Source: Terriglobia bacterium
GTDB taxonomy: Bacteria; Acidobacteriota; Terriglobia; UBA7540
Reading direction: 5' to 3'
NCBI GenBank assembly: GCA_030040295.1
Contig: JASHTZ010000715.1
Location: forward strand, 1 to 6,278
Length of the DNA: 6,278 nt
This document shows, in pieces, positions 4,952 to 6,278 of the stretch (within the stretch, counting starts at the first letter, position 1; the number at the start of each line of letters is the position of its first letter). The notes below the pieces were generated by a model. That model made no database searches, had not been told where the DNA came from, and was given only the letters and a program-made list of their open reading frames with translations. The translations under genes and the position numbers were made by a program.

Positions 4952-6124
4952 TCATGGATGCGCTGGCTCGCTCTCACCCTGACCGGAGGTTTGGGACCTC
5001 TGCTCGCTGGAAAGCTTGTTGAAAAGGTCAAGTTCGCGCTGGCGGTCCGCAGGGCGGTTCAGTTTCTGAAAAACCTCCGCCAGGAAGTAATGGCTCCGCC
5101 CGTTCGAGGGGTCCAGGCGGGCTGCGAGTTCCAGCTCATCCTCGGCCTTTTGAAAGTCATTCAGGCCCAGGTAGCAACGCCCCAGCAGAAGGTGAGTTTC
5201 CGAATCCTTGGGTTGGCCGGCGGCAGCTTTTTTCAGATACGGCAGTCCTTGATCGAATTGCTTCTCGCGAATCGCCAACTCCCCCAGAGACTCATTGGTC
5301 CCCGGATCGTCCGGCGACTCGTGGAGGGCAGCCAGGAATTCCTTTTCCGCGTCATCGTATTGGTGCAACATGCGGTAACAGACTCCCAAGGGGTAGTGAA
5401 TCCCCTGGGCATCGGGCTGCTTTTGCAATGCCGCTTTGTATTCGGCAGCGGCTGCTTCATAATGTTGCTCTTCACCATAAAGCTGGCCTAAGAAAGCGTG
5501 GCTTTGAAAGGAATCCGGATCGATTTTCCTGACCTTCTCTATCGCGCGAAGAGAAGCCGCCATATGCAAGCGCGCGAGCTCGTAAAAGACTTCGGCTTTG
5601 TTGGGGTTCTTGGCGGCCGACCTGTTCAACTCGTCGATCGCCTCATCCGTGTGTCCCTCCGCCTCGAGCGCGAGGGCAAGATAGTATTCGGTGGCGGGAT
5701 GCGGATCGGGCGTCTTTAATTCCTCGCCGAAACTCGCCACGGATTTGTTCCACTGATGCAGGCCGTAATAAGAAAGTCCAAGGAAGAAGTTAACCTGAGG
5801 ATACGCTGGTTGGCCGCGGAGGACCTGTTGGAAATGTTCGATGGAGTCCGTGAACTTGTGTTCGGTCTGCTCGACCAGGCCCAGGCCCTTAAGCGCCTCC
5901 GGGTTGCCGGGATCGGAGGCCAAAATCTGATGGTAATCGCTCTCGGCAGCGGCGAGGTTTCCAGCATCCTCATCAGAATGAGCTTTCTTGAAAAGTTCCG
6001 ATGTTTGCTGCTGCGGCGGGTGTGCAGCCGCCTCAGCGCGTGGGGATGTTGCCAGCAAGAAGATGATCGAGGCTGACAAAAAGCTGACCCACGCGAGCCC
6101 TGACCATTTTAGGCGAACCTTCAT
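4952..6124 (-). CDS. Secreted/periplasmic TPR-repeat protein, ten TPR units
   Basis: This 390-residue protein has an N-terminal signal peptide (K/R-rich start, hydrophobic core about 8-26, cleavage probably after the ARA-type stretch TSPRAEA near 32), so it is likely exported. The rest is almost wholly TPR: ten consecutive units from about residue 42 to 375, nearly all 34 residues long with the usual G-Y/F, A and D-P positions. Unit 4 is 33 and unit 5 (177-205) only 29. The tail 376-390 is polar (SQTSGQGESEPAHP). There is no catalytic domain, so a scaffold or protein-binding role is likely; the partner is unknown. A strong AAAGGA ribosome site supports the start. Stop codons of this gene and the dehydrogenase are 9 bases apart and convergent. 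Many Acidobacteriota carry large numbers of similar exported TPR proteins, but I cannot name an ortholog. Confidence 0.85.
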   Translation of the reverse strand: MKVRLKWSGLAWVSFLSASIIFLLATSPRAEAAAHPPQQQTSELFKKAHSDEDAGNLAAAESDYHQILASDPGNPEALKGLGLVEQTEHKFTDSIEHFQQVLRGQPAYPQVNFFLGLSYYGLHQWNKSVASFGEELKTPDPHPATEYYLALALEAEGHTDEAIDELNRSAAKNPNKAEVFYELARLHMAASLRAIEKVRKIDPDSFQSHAFLGQLYGEEQHYEAAAAEYKAALQKQPDAQGIHYPLGVCYRMLHQYDDAEKEFLAALHESPDDPGTNESLGELAIREKQFDQGLPYLKKAAAGQPKDSETHLLLGRCYLGLNDFQKAEDELELAARLDPSNGRSHYFLAEVFQKLNRPADRQRELDLFNKLSSEQRSQTSGQGESEPAHP

Positions 6125-6130
6125 TTTCGG

Positions 6131-6136
6131 TCCTTT
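6131..6136 (-). promoter_or_regulatory. Shine-Dalgarno site of the TPR gene
   Basis: On the minus strand AAAGGA stands 6 bases before the ATG at 6124. It is the only good ribosome-binding site seen among the three complete genes and supports the chosen start. Confidence 0.65.
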
Positions 6137-6213
6137 CGATGACAGGGGAGGGAGTTGGGAAAAGGGTCGCGTCCAAACAGGTAACTCGTACCGTCTTCAC
6201 AGGGCCCACAGCC

Positions 6214-6233
6214 AATTCTAAAGAGGAATTCTA
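6214..6233 (-). repeat. Two direct copies of TAGAATT upstream of the TPR gene
   Basis: On the minus strand TAGAATT occurs twice (6227-6233, then 6214-6220) with a 13-bp period, about 90 bases before the TPR start. Each contains TAGAAT, five of six matches to a -10 box, so one may be the promoter; no -35 box is evident at 17 bases. They could instead be a regulator's repeat. The distal copy overlaps the stop codon of the possible upstream gene. Confidence 0.3.
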
Positions 6234-6278
6234 CTGCGGATTCGGCGGATCCGGTGTCTCCGGCGATTGAGTTTTTCC
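6231..6278 (-). CDS. Possible C-terminal tail of another minus-strand gene (partial)
   Basis: Reading in from the right edge on the minus strand gives 15 residues, GKTQSPETPDPPNPQ, then TAG at 6231-6233. The Pro/Thr/Glu-rich composition is common in disordered C-terminal tails, and the gene would lie 106 bases upstream of the TPR gene on the same strand, fitting an operon. With so little visible it could equally be a chance open frame. No function can be assigned. Confidence 0.25.
   Translation of the reverse strand, partial: GKTQSPETPDPPNPQ

Noticed and set aside
4958..5491. 177-residue open frame on the plus strand over the TPR gene
   Set aside because: It is antisense to conserved TPR units and its apparent hydrophobic content comes from reading those repeats in reverse.

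Overview
The window looks like the edge of a bacterial genomic island joined to ordinary chromosome. GC-rich codon use, a secreted TPR-repeat protein and an archaeal-type sugar dehydrogenase would suit Acidobacteriota or a similar soil or environmental phylum. That is an impression from gene types, not a measured assignment.

Left part (1-3706), inferred island: the window opens inside the last part of a group II intron. Domain V and domain VI can be folded by eye, and the predicted intron 3' end is near base 165. About 340 bases without a convincing gene follow, holding one strong hairpin. Then comes one large intact gene (510-3401) for a 963-residue protein with three modules: an archaeo-eukaryotic-primase-like domain, an SF2 helicase and a PD-(D/E)XK (DUF559-like) nuclease. 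This is the architecture of the TOTE (transposon-originated, transposon-exclusion) conflict systems, predicted defences against mobile DNA. After the gene lie a 10-bp direct repeat, short inverted repeats and a 45-base copy of the 3' half of a tRNA-Arg(CCG), from anticodon loop to CCA. No 5' half is present. This is what an integrase leaves at the far end of an island inserted in a tRNA gene. Its orientation places the island, with the TOTE gene, to the left and the older chromosome to the right.

Right part (3707-6278), inferred chromosomal backbone: a zinc-dependent medium-chain dehydrogenase of the glucose 1-dehydrogenase type (3824-4942, +) faces a secreted protein of ten TPR units (4952-6124, -). 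Only 9 bases separate their stop codons. A possible C-terminal tail of another minus-strand gene reaches the right edge.

The TOTE gene and the dehydrogenase gene both lack a clear Shine-Dalgarno site. Each has a TANAAT box ending exactly 6 bases before its ATG, the geometry of leaderless transcription. The TPR gene instead has a good AAAGGA site.

The most interesting point is a TOTE-type defence protein as cargo just inside a tRNA-Arg attachment site and close behind a group II intron.
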